The position numbers were made by a program, and so were the translations under genes. Of a DNA stretch of 64,000 nucleotides, positions 34,540 through 46,227 are shown piece by piece (within the stretch, counting starts at the first letter, position 1; the number at the start of each line of letters is the position of its first letter). This DNA comes from Rosellinia necatrix (Eukaryota > Ascomycota > Sordariomycetes > Xylariales > Xylariaceae): contig JAGYVD010000001.1 in NCBI GenBank assembly GCA_021209875.1, positions 248,001 to 312,000 of the forward strand. Reading direction: 5' to 3'. The notes beneath the pieces were generated by a model. The model was not told the origin of the DNA. It saw only the letters and a program-made list of their open reading frames with translations, and made no database searches.

Positions 34540-36378
34540 CTATTTCGATTCCAAATCCTGTCCAGCTTGCCGTTCCACTACACCCTGCCGCATTGCATAA
34601 GGATGTCTTAGCCTTGCCCTTTCCCGACCAAGCTGCCTGACTGTTCTTGCTTCTACTCTTGTGATGTTGCCCCGGAAGGGAGTATGACGAGTTCTGGAAT
34701 GTCCTAGGTGCCTGCGATGGACTCTACGACGGCGAGCAGCGTTGCCCTGATTGAAGCTTGACGTGAAACTTGTCGTAAAGCTTGCCGCTGGGGTTTCAAC
34801 TTCATCTGGTACAGGGGGCTGGAGTTCGTCTTGGTCGTTTTCCAGATGATGAGGAAGGGCAGATATCTTGTTGATGTCGTCGGACGATTGAGTAGGGTAC
34901 TCTTCGCAGTCCTCAAATTCCTCTGTGTTTGAGTCATCATCTTGCCGTACCGTTGTGTTAATTAATTCGGGACGAGACTGCCCAGCTTTTGCATTTGCCG
35001 CCGCGATGAACTCTTGGCGATAACGACCCGCCAGGTCTCTGGCATTCCTGAACGCACTGACTCCTTCAACGAAATTCTTTCGGGTACCGGTCGTAGAATA
35101 TGCTCCTACTTGACTCATATGATACTCGGGTTTTCCATTAGGAGTGGCTGGCGCCGTAAGGTGGTGGGCGTACAGCTTAAGCGCCCCATCATGATACATT
35201 GAACTGAAGGTATAGGCACTCCCGTCGAAGACGGGCTTGTCTCTGCCATAGTTCTGCAGACTATGCATGGCGCGAGCTCCGAGAGCTCCGTTGTAGCGAG
35301 ATTGCCGCATTGCCACACCTGTACTGCCTTCTGGGCCTTTGAGTTCCAGGAAGAAATTCGGCACTATAGGGTTGTTCGCCATGGTTGACGGCATGATATG
35401 ACCCTTGAGTTCGTCGCGGACATTTCGGTTGAGCTGTGCAGGATATGCACCGTAGTAGACGTCTGGTTTAGCTACAGCTAGCGTGAAGTCGGTAAGCGGG
35501 TCGAGATTCCCGAATAACGTATTCAGAGAGACCGGGTGATCGATGTGCTTTGGGCCAAGAATAGTCGGGACCACAAATGACTTCACGTCCTCCTCGAACG
35601 TGGCCTGAGCATTTTCCAACTGGAAAGCTTTAAATGCGTTCTCGGAAAATTGAGTTGGTGAAAGCGATCGTCTTGGAACATCTAGGGCTGCTCTTATATC
35701 CTTTATGTTCGGCTCTGAGGATGCCCAAACCGGGTGGATCCCAGAGTCGGTTAGATGTTGTTCGAAAGCGCGGTTGTATGGCGATGTCGTCTTAGTCTTG
35801 GTCGTTGGATCGGTGATCTTGGCCGCTTCGGTGGGCTTGGTGTTTCCGCTCTCCGAAGAGGAACTCATAGCATCGGCGGGTGGGTCGTTATCCTCTATCA
35901 CGGGATACCCTCGAAGATCAGCCAGACTTGGACCGCCGTGTCTTGCAAACCGAATGAGTTCTTTGGTGGGGGCGCGAGCGAGGTCTTGAACGCGGCCTAT
36001 CGAAGATAGAGGCAGAGGCGGAGGCCGGGGAGAGGAAGGTTGAGCGTTGTTCCGCCGGTCTAGCTCGGCCACAGCTGTGTGGATCACCGGAATCTCGGAC
36101 AGCCTGTCCCAGAACTCAGGAGGGTAGACCCAAGTGGCGGGATCGCGCTTCGAGCGGTCTCGCGAAGGCCAGTCGATGTGTGGGATTGCCGGATGGTGGT
36201 TCCGCGAGGGCTTGTCGTCTCCGTGTCTCTTTGGACGCTTCGTTGGAGGTCTGTTCACAGTGTCGCCGTTTCGCGGGGGCTCGTCTTCGTCTGCACGTCT
36301 CTTTTGACTCTTTACCAGACGATCGTCTTGCAAGGCCGCGTCTGGGTGCTGTGTCTTTTGTTGCTGTGATTCCGCCAT
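34540..36378 (-). CDS. Fungal PD-(D/E)XK-like protein (DUF7924-type family)
   Basis: A single intronless frame encodes 612 aa, starting MAESQQQKTQ. The N-terminal 200 residues are disordered and charged, with nuclear-localisation-like clusters (SQKRR near 24-28, TKRPKRH near 46-52). The conserved core, about residues 200-460, runs YNRAFEQHLTDSGI, LSPTQFSENAFKAF, KPDVYYGAYP, PNFFLELKGPEGS, RYNGALGARAMHSLQ and AYTFSSMYHDG. I recognise this as a multi-copy, mostly uncharacterised fungal family. Asp306 in KPDVYYG and ELK (Glu345, Lys347) in FFLELKG fit the D...(E/D)xK active-site layout of restriction-fold nucleases; nuclease activity is inferred only. The C-terminus is strongly Arg-rich (AARRRRVHRRHLGHSRTRH), possibly for nucleic-acid binding. 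The family naming is from memory. Confidence 0.8.
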   Translation of the reverse strand: MAESQQQKTQHPDAALQDDRLVKSQKRRADEDEPPRNGDTVNRPPTKRPKRHGDDKPSRNHHPAIPHIDWPSRDRSKRDPATWVYPPEFWDRLSEIPVIHTAVAELDRRNNAQPSSPRPPPLPLSSIGRVQDLARAPTKELIRFARHGGPSLADLRGYPVIEDNDPPADAMSSSSESGNTKPTEAAKITDPTTKTKTTSPYNRAFEQHLTDSGIHPVWASSEPNIKDIRAALDVPRRSLSPTQFSENAFKAFQLENAQATFEEDVKSFVVPTILGPKHIDHPVSLNTLFGNLDPLTDFTLAVAKPDVYYGAYPAQLNRNVRDELKGHIMPSTMANNPIVPNFFLELKGPEGSTGVAMRQSRYNGALGARAMHSLQNYGRDKPVFDGSAYTFSSMYHDGALKLYAHHLTAPATPNGKPEYHMSQVGAYSTTGTRKNFVEGVSAFRNARDLAGRYRQEFIAAANAKAGQSRPELINTTVRQDDDSNTEEFEDCEEYPTQSSDDINKISALPHHLENDQDELQPPVPDEVETPAASFTTSFTSSFNQGNAARRRRVHRRHLGHSRTRHTPFRGNITRVEARTVRQLGRERARLRHPYAMRQGVVERQAGQDLESK

Positions 36379-37189
36379 GAGCGAGCATCGCGCACAATCA
36401 AGAGCGAGAGAGGGGATATTTGAGGGGGTTTTGACTCGGGTCGGGCCTTCGAGGGTTTCGGATGATTGGGCAAGAACGCCTTGTCAGATACTTGATGCGC
36501 TCTCGGGGAAAGCTATCAGCCAACCCTTCGCCGCTCTACCACCCAGGCGCTAGTATATGTAACCAGGCTGGGGGTACCGTGTCAGGTGGGGGCAAACAAA
36601 CAAAAATTCGGAATTGTAGCGATTGGATATTGGATGGGAGAGTGGGGGGAGGGAGGAGGGAGGGGGGGATCTATCTAGGGATGGAAATCTAGGGATGGAA
36701 ATCTAGGGATAGGGATCTCTAGGGATGGCGGTATTTTGTATTTCGTACATCAGGGAGCAACGCTAGGTAACCACTAGACACTGTGGGTCGTACTCGCCAT
36801 GCTTGTTGTCCCGACTATTTTAGCAGCTAAATATACCTAACTAGCCCACTCAAGCGGCTAAATGGCTAGGACCATTCCCTCCACTTCCCACAACAAACAT
36901 CACAACATGCCTCGGGGTTTGGTTCCATGGTACCTGGCATTTCCCCCCAAATAGTGTAGTAAAAATGATCCCACCCGGAGCCTTACGATACAAATTCCTA
37001 CCTACCATTATGCAACAGGAACCACTGGTTGCCTTGTCACATCATATGACGTTCGCAAATAACCCAAATAGACGTCACATCCCCACCCAGATAGAAGTAC
37101 CTAGGTAATTGTAAAGACACCTCACTCGACCAGTGGGAAAGAGGAACGCATATCCCTGAAAGGGATCCAGTCCAGAACGCACCCATTCG
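36379..37189. other. Intergenic with ATCTAGGGATGGAA minisatellite
   Basis: No gene is seen. It includes the promoter side of the 612-aa gene, G-rich tracts near 36635-36670 and the minisatellite listed separately. Confidence 0.5.
36670..36730 (+). repeat. 14-bp minisatellite
   Basis: Three to four copies of ATCTAGGGATGGAA, the last ones shortened or changed. Directly visible. Confidence 0.85.
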
Positions 37190-37920
37190 ATAGCACGGGC
37201 CACAGATTACGGTGAGCCTCAAATTTCCCCATCACTTCTGTCTTATAGCCGCGCATAAACCGTAGCCACAGAGCATCCAGACCTTGCACCATGTCAGGCG
37301 TTCCTGGGTTGGCCTGGTTACGTTGCAGAGCTGCCTCGGCCGTCGCGAATTGGGCCGCTACACGACGCCTTTGAGCCTTGTAGTTTGTCTGAATGTCCGC
37401 ATTCTCCGAGCATTGAGGCGTTGATTTCGTCCTTCACTCACAGTTTCAGCGCACCCACGTCATTGGCAACGACGCTGGTCTTAGAGGCCTGATGGTATGT
37501 TGTCAGCTCTTATAGGAAAATAGAGAAGCGGAATAGTGAGTTGGGCCAACTTCGTCGAGCTTTGGCCCGGTTGATCTCGGACTCGTTCTGACCGTCTCGT
37601 TACCGCTGGCCGAGCTGGAATGATAGGCGGAGGCCACGACGTCACACGTTTTCACACTATTTATATAGCCACGCTGATCAGCCCAGAAGTTCATGAAGGA
37701 CTTGCCGTAATTACTATATTTCCCGTCTGGGCCGGCCTTGGCTTCGATGTGCTGAGCGTGAACTGTTGTATCATTTGACGCCAGGTGAGGAAGGCCAGTA
37801 GGATGGTGTCTGAAATACTAAGAGGTCATTAGCACACTTACTTCTAGAACATACTCGGCAATATACTTGTGCCTAGGTGCCTCTTGGTTCTGAATGCCAA
37901 CGTTGGCTTTGTTATAGTCG
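37190..37920 (-). pseudogene. Decayed gene fragment, identity uncertain
   Basis: Three protein-like pieces lie in order on the minus strand but in different frames, with stops between them. About 37919-37845 gives NKANVGIQNQEAPRHKYIAE ending at a GTAAGT donor. About 37780-37503 gives a piece with YGKSFMNFWADQRGYINSV. About 37405-37190 gives YKAQRRRVAAQFATAEAALQ, a helical charged segment. The order and style recall the C-terminal end of large fungal killer-toxin-like chitinases, but this is a weak resemblance from memory. No single spliced frame can be built, so I call it a pseudogene. It lies within 1 kb of the RIP-mutated block. Confidence 0.4.
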
Positions 37921-38715
37921 GTCTAATCAACGCAATCATAGATTGTGCTGCCTTCGGGGCATGCCGGAGCCGCATATTGCATCTCAAGGTCGCCTACGCA
38001 TATATCATAGGACTCTAACCCACTGCAGCTCACTGGTTATCGGAAGTGCCGGTCGCCGGAAGAAATATTCTTTGGAAAGATGCGTTTTGATCGTATAAGT
38101 ATGATTTTTTATTAGGTACCGATTCAAACTATACTTGCAAATCGCCAAACAATTGATAAAGATGGTAAGTAAGGGTGAGAGCGTTGCGTGGTTGGTTAAT
38201 TTCAAGGCCTTGAATAAGCTTTACAATACCAACATCGAACAAGTCAAGTATAGTATAGTAAGTGCGGATTGTTTTAAAGCATCTTAAATGAGAATTTAGG
38301 TTAAAAGATGGTTTAAATAAATAAATAAAAATACATACTAATTTGCCCCTATGAATTGTTTTTTGTAAAAGAGTATAGGGGGATGTGTGCTATTTCTAGT
38401 TGATCCGGCTTAATTAGATCGTTTGCTATCAGATTACAGTCGTTATTTAAAGGACCGCCTGGAGCACCACGTCGTTTTATAGTTTCAATAGAATTAAATC
38501 TTCGCGATATTATACAGCAATAACAGTTATAAATAAAGCAGTCCCCCCAAAGCATTAATAATCAGGATGCGGTTCTAACATACTATTGCCCGCCCTGGCC
38601 TTATGCTTCTCAGACTGCGGATTATAAAATATAATGCTCGACAAGGCTGCAGCGTCTTCTTTGCGGAAGCTTTTACTATAAGGTACTTATTAGCAACCAA
38701 CCAGCATTAGCAGCT
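37921..38715. other. Transition zone to the AT-rich block
   Basis: GC content falls through this stretch. No gene is seen; short minus-strand frames at 38005-38205 and 38349-38555 lack any motif. It ends at the first base of the outermost LTR. Confidence 0.5.
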
Positions 38716-38918
38716 TGAGAGGTGCACTATAGGGGTGTAAAATATGTATTATAAAAGATAAAGAACTAGTAAATCTAAGCTAAGCTAAAGTTTTACTTAA
38801 GTGTGGGCTAAGGCCTATATATATAAGGCTAGGCCTAATTAAGTTGTGCCTATAGCTACAGGCTATAGCATTTTAAACGAAAAGCTTATATAAGCGCTTT
38901 TTTTACGCGCGCGTATTA
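38716..38918 (+). repeat. 5' LTR of outermost element C
   Basis: It starts TGAGAGGTGCAC and ends GCGTATTA. It is the RIP-mutated counterpart of the clean 205-bp LTR at 46023-46227 (opposite strand). Its mutated state suggests it belongs to a long element rather than being a solo LTR. The following five bases do not match the five before it (CAGCT), as expected if the other LTR lies elsewhere. The continuation of C would be 38919-39822 and then from 63874 past the window end. Confidence 0.7.
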
Positions 38919-39822
38919 AAAAGCTGCGCCGATTAAAAAGTTCTGCTGATTTTAGCAGAATTTGTTATATAATTTATTATGGTCGGCTTTTTTTTTTTAA
39001 CGCTTATTTATATTATAAAGCATAAACTATGTTGGTTTTAGTATTTTTTAATAAATTTTTTATTGTATTAAAGTTGTTTTTCTGTTATTTATTAATTATA
39101 TTTATAACTTTATTTTTTTATTTAATAAAATAATTAAAGCTGTTATATTTTTAATTAAAATAATATTTAAAAATAATTTTATTTTATATATATTTTTTGC
39201 TAAAATTTTATTTAGCTTTTATAAGTTTAAACAGTAGCATTTATTGTTTAAAAAGTTAAGTTTTTAAAATTATATATAAATATTTTATAAAATTATTAAA
39301 TAAATATAAAAATTATTAAAAAATTTAATTTATAAGCTAAGTTTTTATTTATTGTTTAACTGTTTAAAGTTCTAATTTTTATTAAAAATATTTTTTAATA
39401 ATTAATTAAATAAATAATATTTTTATATAAGCGTAAATAAATTTAATTTTTTTATTAAATTTTAATAAACAGTATTTAATATTATAAATATGTTTTATTA
39501 CAGCTTAAACAAAATTTATTATTAAATAAGCGTTTTAATATAAATGCTTGCAAAAAATATATATTTAAAAATTTTAATATTATTAAAATTAACTAATATT
39601 TTTAATATATTAAGCAATTTAAACTTAAATAGCTGTTTAAAAACATTAAATATATAATATTATTATATGCAGCGTTTAAATTTTATTATAAAAAAATATA
39701 ATATTTATTTAATCTATTTTTAATTTAATAAATATATAATATTATATTATTATTTTAATTATTTAGTTTTTACGTTTTAATAAGCCGTTTATTTATAAAT
39801 AATATATAGCTGTTATTATTAG

Positions 39823-40026
39823 TGATAGAGTCCCCAAAGGGGCCCGTATTAATCAAGCCAACGGCTCGTGTATTATTAGATTAGATTAGATAAGTTGCAC
39901 AAGCTACAGCTGGCAACAGGTGGCCTACGGCCACTTTTATAGAAGTTAATTCTAAACTTACTAGAATTTCCCACCTAGCAGAAGAATTAATAAAAGCATT
40001 TTCCTACTTTTATACTAATTTTTTTA
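39823..40026. repeat. Left LTR of element A
   Basis: 204 bp. Its outer half keeps GC (CCCCAAAGGGGCCCG); the inner end is AT-rich. It aligns base for base with 63665-63868 with mainly C/T and G/A differences. Confidence 0.88.
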
Positions 40027-40076
40027 AAGTAGTATATTTATATAACTAACAGATTTTATTATTAAACCAAACTAAC

Positions 40077-40336
40077 TGTCATGGGCAGTGCCTATAAGGA
40101 AGTATCGGCGCACGGGCTAATACGGGCAAACTACTACACACCCTTATCCTAAACAATTGCTAAATAGCTTATAAACTAATTATTAAATTTAAACTAGTAT
40201 AACTAAAACTGACCAGCTTTATAAAACTATGTTTTATAAGCTATATATATATTATTTATAACTTTTATTATTTAGCTAAAAAAATAAACTTTATTTATTA
40301 TTTTAATAAATATATTTTTAAACATAGCTTATTATA
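40077..40336 (+). repeat. Left LTR of element B
   Basis: 260 bp; the outer part, near TATCGGCGCACGGGC, is little mutated and the inner part is AT-rich. Confidence 0.88.
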
Positions 40337-43300
40337 TATTTTCTAGTTTTTTAAAACTTTTAATAAATTTATAACAAACCGATTAAAAGCTTTTTAAAAG
40401 CTATTTTTAAATAATTAAGCAGAATTTATTTTAATATAAGCTATAAAATATAATAATAATAACTTAGCATATTTAAAATAAAAAATAACGTTTTATTAGC
40501 AAAAATAAATCGAAGCTATATATAAGCGGCTTAAAAACGATTTTTAAACAGCTAACGTATTAACTTTTAGTATTATTTTTATATTTATTCGTTAAACTAC
40601 ACCGAGTTTTTTTAAACTTAGTTATAAAAAGTTTAAGCGTAAACTTTTAGCCTAGCTTAAAAAGTTTATAAAAAACCGTTTTAAATAAGCTATATAAAAA
40701 AAGTTTATATTATATAAACTATAAATAAATAAAAAATTTATAAGTAATAATAAGTTAAAATAATATAGTATTTATAAGCAGTTTAAAAACAATATATAAG
40801 TTATTATTAAATTATTTTATATTATAAGCAGCTTTAATATAAAAGCTAACTTAAAAATATTTTTATAATATATTAAAACTATTTATAACAACTTAAATAA
40901 AGCTGTATTTTTTATTTATAAACTATATATGCTTTATTAAAAAGTTAATTAACATTTTTTTATATTTTTCTTTTAATTTAAACAGCTACTATTAAAATTA
41001 AATAAAATAAGCTAAATAAATAGTGCTAAATTATTATTTTTTTTAAAAATTATAAATAATAAGCTTAAAAAAGCTTTTATAAACATATAATTATTTAACG
41101 ATTATTAAAATTATTTTAATTAAGTTTTAAAAATAACAAGCAGACTAAAAAAACTATTAGACTACTGTATTAAAAGCAGCGCTTAAAATAAGCGTAAATA
41201 TAATATAACTTATAAAAATCTAATAATAAATTTAAAAAAAATATTAAAATAACCAAGGTTGTTTTTTTTAAACTTATTGTTTAACAGAACCTTTTAAGCA
41301 AAGCTTAAACTATTTAAGCTATAAAAAAAAAAAGCGCTGCAAAAAAATAAAAAAAACTGTTTATAATATAAAAAACTAAGCTATTTTATTAAGTTATGCT
41401 TTATAAAGCCGGCGGGCAGGCTAAACATTTACATAAATAACATAAAAACCAAAAAAACGCTAGGCTTAAACAACAGAAAAAAATTAAAAAATAAATAACT
41501 TTTAAAAAAAAACGTTTTTAAAAATTAATATTAGCTTAAAAAAAAATAACTACTGTTAAACAGCTTATAAACAGTTTGTTTTTTATAATTAATATATTTA
41601 TAAAAAAAATATAATTTTAAAAAGCTTTAATTAATTAAAAATATAAATGTTACGCAGCTATTAATAAAAATATTATTAAAAATACAGGTTACTACATATA
41701 AAAATAAAAACGGCTTTTAAGCTAGCTGCTAAAAAAAGCTTATAAACAGCTTTTAAAAATAAATAAAATAATTTATTTAAATATAAATATAAACAAATAT
41801 ATAAAATAAATATATATATATATAATAAAAAGTTATAATATTTATTAATATTAAAAAACTTTAATTAAAATATAAAAAATAATATATATAGTTTATAAAT
41901 ATTATATAAATATAAAAAAATAAATAATATAATAATTATAAAAAAATATATATAAATTAAACAAAATTATTAAAACAGCTTAAATTATATTTATAATTAA
42001 TACTGTTGTTTTTATTAAAAATAAAAACGCGTAAAGCTAAAAAGCTTAAATAAAAGCTATTTAAAGTTTTTTATAATAATTGCTTAAATAAGCTAAGCTT
42101 TTAATTTAAAAGTTTTAAACACGACTTAAAAAGCTTTTAAACAAGCTAAAAAATAAGCTAATTTGTTTAATAAATATAAAATATAAGCTTTATTTTTAAC
42201 TATTTAAAAGCAGATTATAAAATATATTTAAACATAAATATATAAAAACATAAAAAATTAGTTTTATAAAGCTTTTTATATAATATATTAAAAAACAAAC
42301 TTTTTATTTTTAAAAAATTTTTTATTAAACTATTAAATAAAAATATATATGTATAAGCAGCTTGTTAATAGATATATTAATACTTTTTATATATAAGCTT
42401 AATAACAACTTTTATTTTTGTTATAACTATAAAACGTTTAATAATATTATTAAAAAACTAGTATTTTTTTTTAATTTAAAAACGTTTAAAATATTTTTAT
42501 AAATTAAATAATTTATTAAATTAAACGTTAAGTTAGTTTTTATAAAATTAAAATATAAAAAAATAAATAAAAACAGCTTTTTAAACTAAGTTTAAACTGT
42601 TTAAATAGTTAATAACGTTTTTAGTTTATATAAAGCTTTTATAACGTTTTAGCGCTACATTAATAATATGTTTTAAAACTTTTAAATTGTTTTTATATTA
42701 TATATATTAACAACGTGCTTATATTTTTTTTAAGCTTTTAAACAAATTATTATTATAAAATTAAATAAGTTTTAAACTGTTTTATAAACGTTAGTTTTAT
42801 TTAAATATTAATAAAAATAATTTAAAGTTTTATAATAAAATATTTAAAATTTATTATAAAAACAGGTAAAAAGTTAATATAAACTTTAAAAATTATATAT
42901 AATTTATAAATAAAAGTTTTTATAACGCTTAAAAACATGCAAAATTTTTAAGCTTTATAAACTTTTATAAAAACTTTATAAATAATTATTTAAAAAAAAC
43001 GGTTTTATTAACTACGCTAATAAAAAAAAACGTTTTTTTTAAATAAAAAATTTATAAAAACGCGGCTTTTAAAATGCTTAAAAACGCTTTTATAAATAAG
43101 CTTATATTAGCTTATTTTAATTTTAACAAAAAAACTTTTATAAAAACGGACTATTTAAAATAGTTTTATAAAAAATATTTAAGCTAGTTAAAAAAAAACA
43201 AAAAACTATAGCCTGTTATATATTATTTATATTGTTTTATAGCTGCAAAAATTAACTATAAAATTTATAATAAAAAACTTTTTATAATTATAAGCTGTTT

Positions 43301-45468
43301 ATAAGCTTAACATATTAAACTTAAAAATATAAACGCGTTTTTTATTATAATATTTAATTATAAAAACTTTATTTATTTTATAATTATTAAAAATTAATTA
43401 AAAAGCAGGTCTATTAAACTAAAAAATTAACTAAATATAGATTTAAACTAAAGTTTTATAAAAAACGTTTAAACAGCTAAGCAAACACGTTATTAAAACA
43501 TAACTAAGACTTTTTAAAAAAAGCTTAAAATAAACAGCTTTTAAAAATAAATAGCTATTTATTAAGTTTTTTTAAATTAATTATAAACTATTTAAATAAA
43601 TAAATTAAATAACGTATTAATTTTTTTTTAAAAAAAATATTTAATTATAAAAATCTAGCTAATGTTTAAAATACTGCTTTTAAAAAAAACCTAAGCTACG
43701 CGCATATTACCTGCGTTATATAAAAAAACATGCGTGTTTTTTCTTTAAAGTTAAATTTTAAAGTATTAATTATTAAATATAACCTAAACTTGCATAACGC
43801 GTTAAAATTTTACAACTAGCTTTAAATTTTTAATTAAAAACTTTTTAAATAAAAATAATATAAAATATTTATAATTTATATTTAATAAAACATTTTAGTT
43901 AAAAAAATTATTATAATAATATTTAAAAACTTTTTTAGCCGGCGTTTTTAAAAAGCATAAAACGTTTTATATATAATTATAATATTTGCAGCAGAAAAAC
44001 AGTATAAAAAAATTAAAAATAAAGCTTGTTATATTTATTATTAGTTTTAAGCGATATTAAAGCAAACTTTTAATAAATTTTATAATAGATTTACTAATAG
44101 AAAAATAAAGCGATTTTATTAATTTAATAATAATTATTAATAAGCTTAATAAAGCTGTTATATTAAAAACGATAGTTTTAATAAATATAAAAGCTTATAT
44201 TAAACAGTTTATATAGTGCTACTAGCGTTATTATAAGTTTTTTATAATTATAACTAGCAATAAAAACATAAATTAAACTAGTTATTTTTAACATAAAATA
44301 TATTTATTAATAAGTATTAAGCAGCGTTTATTTATTATTTATTATTTAAAAATAAATAAAGCTATAAAATAAATAAATTAAAAATGCTAATATATTTATA
44401 AATATATATTATATATATTTAATATAATTAGTTTATATTATTTTTAAAAGCTATGCTTATTATAAATAATTAAAATATTATAACTATTAAGCTAAGCTTT
44501 TTTTATAATTTATAAATATTATATAGTTATTATATTAATAATTAAACGTTTAATACGATTAGCTTACGATTTATAAACTTTAGTTAAAACATTTATATAA
44601 AAGCTAAAAAACAGCATAAAATTTGCTTAAGCAGCTATAGCCGCAACATAGTAGAACTAAAAAAAAGCTGTTAATAAGCAGCATATATTAGCCGATAAGT
44701 TTAAAACTAAAGATTTTGTTTAGCTGTTTTTTAAAAACGTATAAATGCTGCAGCTATTTTAAAAATTAGTATAACTATATATTAAATATTATATTATTAA
44801 AATAATTAGTTTTTATATAATAGAATTAAATATTTTAAAAGTATTTATAATTATTTTTATATTAAATTTATATGTTGCGTAAAAACAGATTTTAGCTTTT
44901 TAAACGTTAAATAATAGCTAGCTTTTTTATATAAATAATAAAATTTAAAAAACAAAAAATAAAAATAAAAAATATTAAAAGTTTATTAAACCGGAAAAAA
45001 ATATAAAAAGCTTATAAACTAGTTATAAAATAAAAAAATATATTAAACTTATTAAAAACTTTTAAAATTTTTTAAAAACTTAAACAATAAACTGTTTTAA
45101 AAAAATATAAAATATATAAAATAATAATAAATTTAATATAAAAATAAAAAAATATAGCTTAAAAATAAAACATAAAAAAACGATAAATAGAATAAATAAA
45201 TAATATAAAATATTATATTTTTTAATTATAAATAAAATTAGCTTGCAAACATATTATAAATAACTTAAAAACTATAAAAAACTATTAAATAAAACCAGCT
45301 AATTTTTTATATTTTTTTTTATACAAGCTTTAAATAAAATAATAATAAACGCTGTATAAGCAGCGCTTAAGCTATTTAGTTTGTTTTAATTTTTTATTAT
45401 TAAGCTTTAATTTTTTTTAAGCTTTATTTATAACTAGCATAAAAACAGCTAATATATTTAATAAAAAA

Positions 45469-45518
45469 AGCGTAGCTGCAGCTGCTAAAGTTTTATTAGT
45501 AGCAGCTATAGCTACGCT
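45469..45518. repeat. Imperfect inverted repeat (hairpin) inside B
   Basis: Two 19-bp arms (AGCGTAGCTGCAGCTGCTA at 45469-45487 and its complement at 45500-45518) with two mismatches surround a 12-nt loop. It is a GC-richer spot within RIP-mutated sequence. Confidence 0.75.
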
Positions 45519-46022
45519 GTTTATTATATCGTTTTAAAATTTAATTAATTTTTATTTATTTTTTAAGCTGTTTATAATTAATATTAAAATAAAGCTTACG
45601 TTTTTAGCGCGGTTTATACAAACTTAAAAAAAACCTTTTGCAAAAAAAATAGCAGCTTTTAAAAAATTTATAAATAGTTTTATAAACTATAATAAAATAT
45701 ATAAATTATTATTTATTTTTTAAAGCATTTTTAGTATTTTTTTTTAATTAAATATAAGCAGTACATAAAAAAAATATAAACAGCAGGCAAAATATTTATA
45801 TAATAAGCTTTAGTTTTTTTATTATTTAAAAAACAATTTAACGCAGCTTTAAATAATAGCGATAATTTTGCTTATATAATATATAAACTAAATATAAATA
45901 ATAATTATTAAAATTAAAACTTATTTTTAATATTTTATTAATATAAGTTAAACGTTTTAAAAAATTTAAACAAGTTTTAGCAAATTTGTTTTAATTATTT
46001 AAAAAGCTTATAAATATATAAT

Positions 46023-46227
46023 TGATACGCGCCGACGGGGGAGTCGCTTATATAAGCGCTGTAGCCCCACCTGTAGCGTGGCAAAGCCACGCACCCCACC
46101 ACTTGGGACTAGCCCTAATAAGTGGGCCCTGGCCCACGCACCTAGCTAGATCCACAAGTTAGATCAGAATAGTTAGATCTTCATCTTCTACAATACACTT
46201 TTCACCCCCCCCATGGTGCACCTCTCA
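46023..46227 (-). mobile_element. Solo LTR of the C family, unmutated
   Basis: 205 bp on the minus strand, TGAGAGGTGCACC to GGCGCGTATCA, with perfect TG..CA ends and a 5-bp TSD ATAAT (46018-46022 and 46228-46232). It matches the RIP-mutated LTR at 38716-38918 but keeps its GC. It contains two short hairpins (GCGTGGC AAA GCCACGC and GTGGGCC CT GGCCCAC) and a TTATATAA box. No internal region is present, so it is a solo LTR or an LTR-derived short element. Confidence 0.85.

Noticed and set aside
38716..46227. A 7.5 kb DNA transposon with about 205-bp terminal inverted repeats
   Set aside because: The two inverted copies are the same LTR, but the right one has its own TSD (ATAAT) on both sides and the borders of A and B cut across such an element; nested LTR insertions explain all the data.
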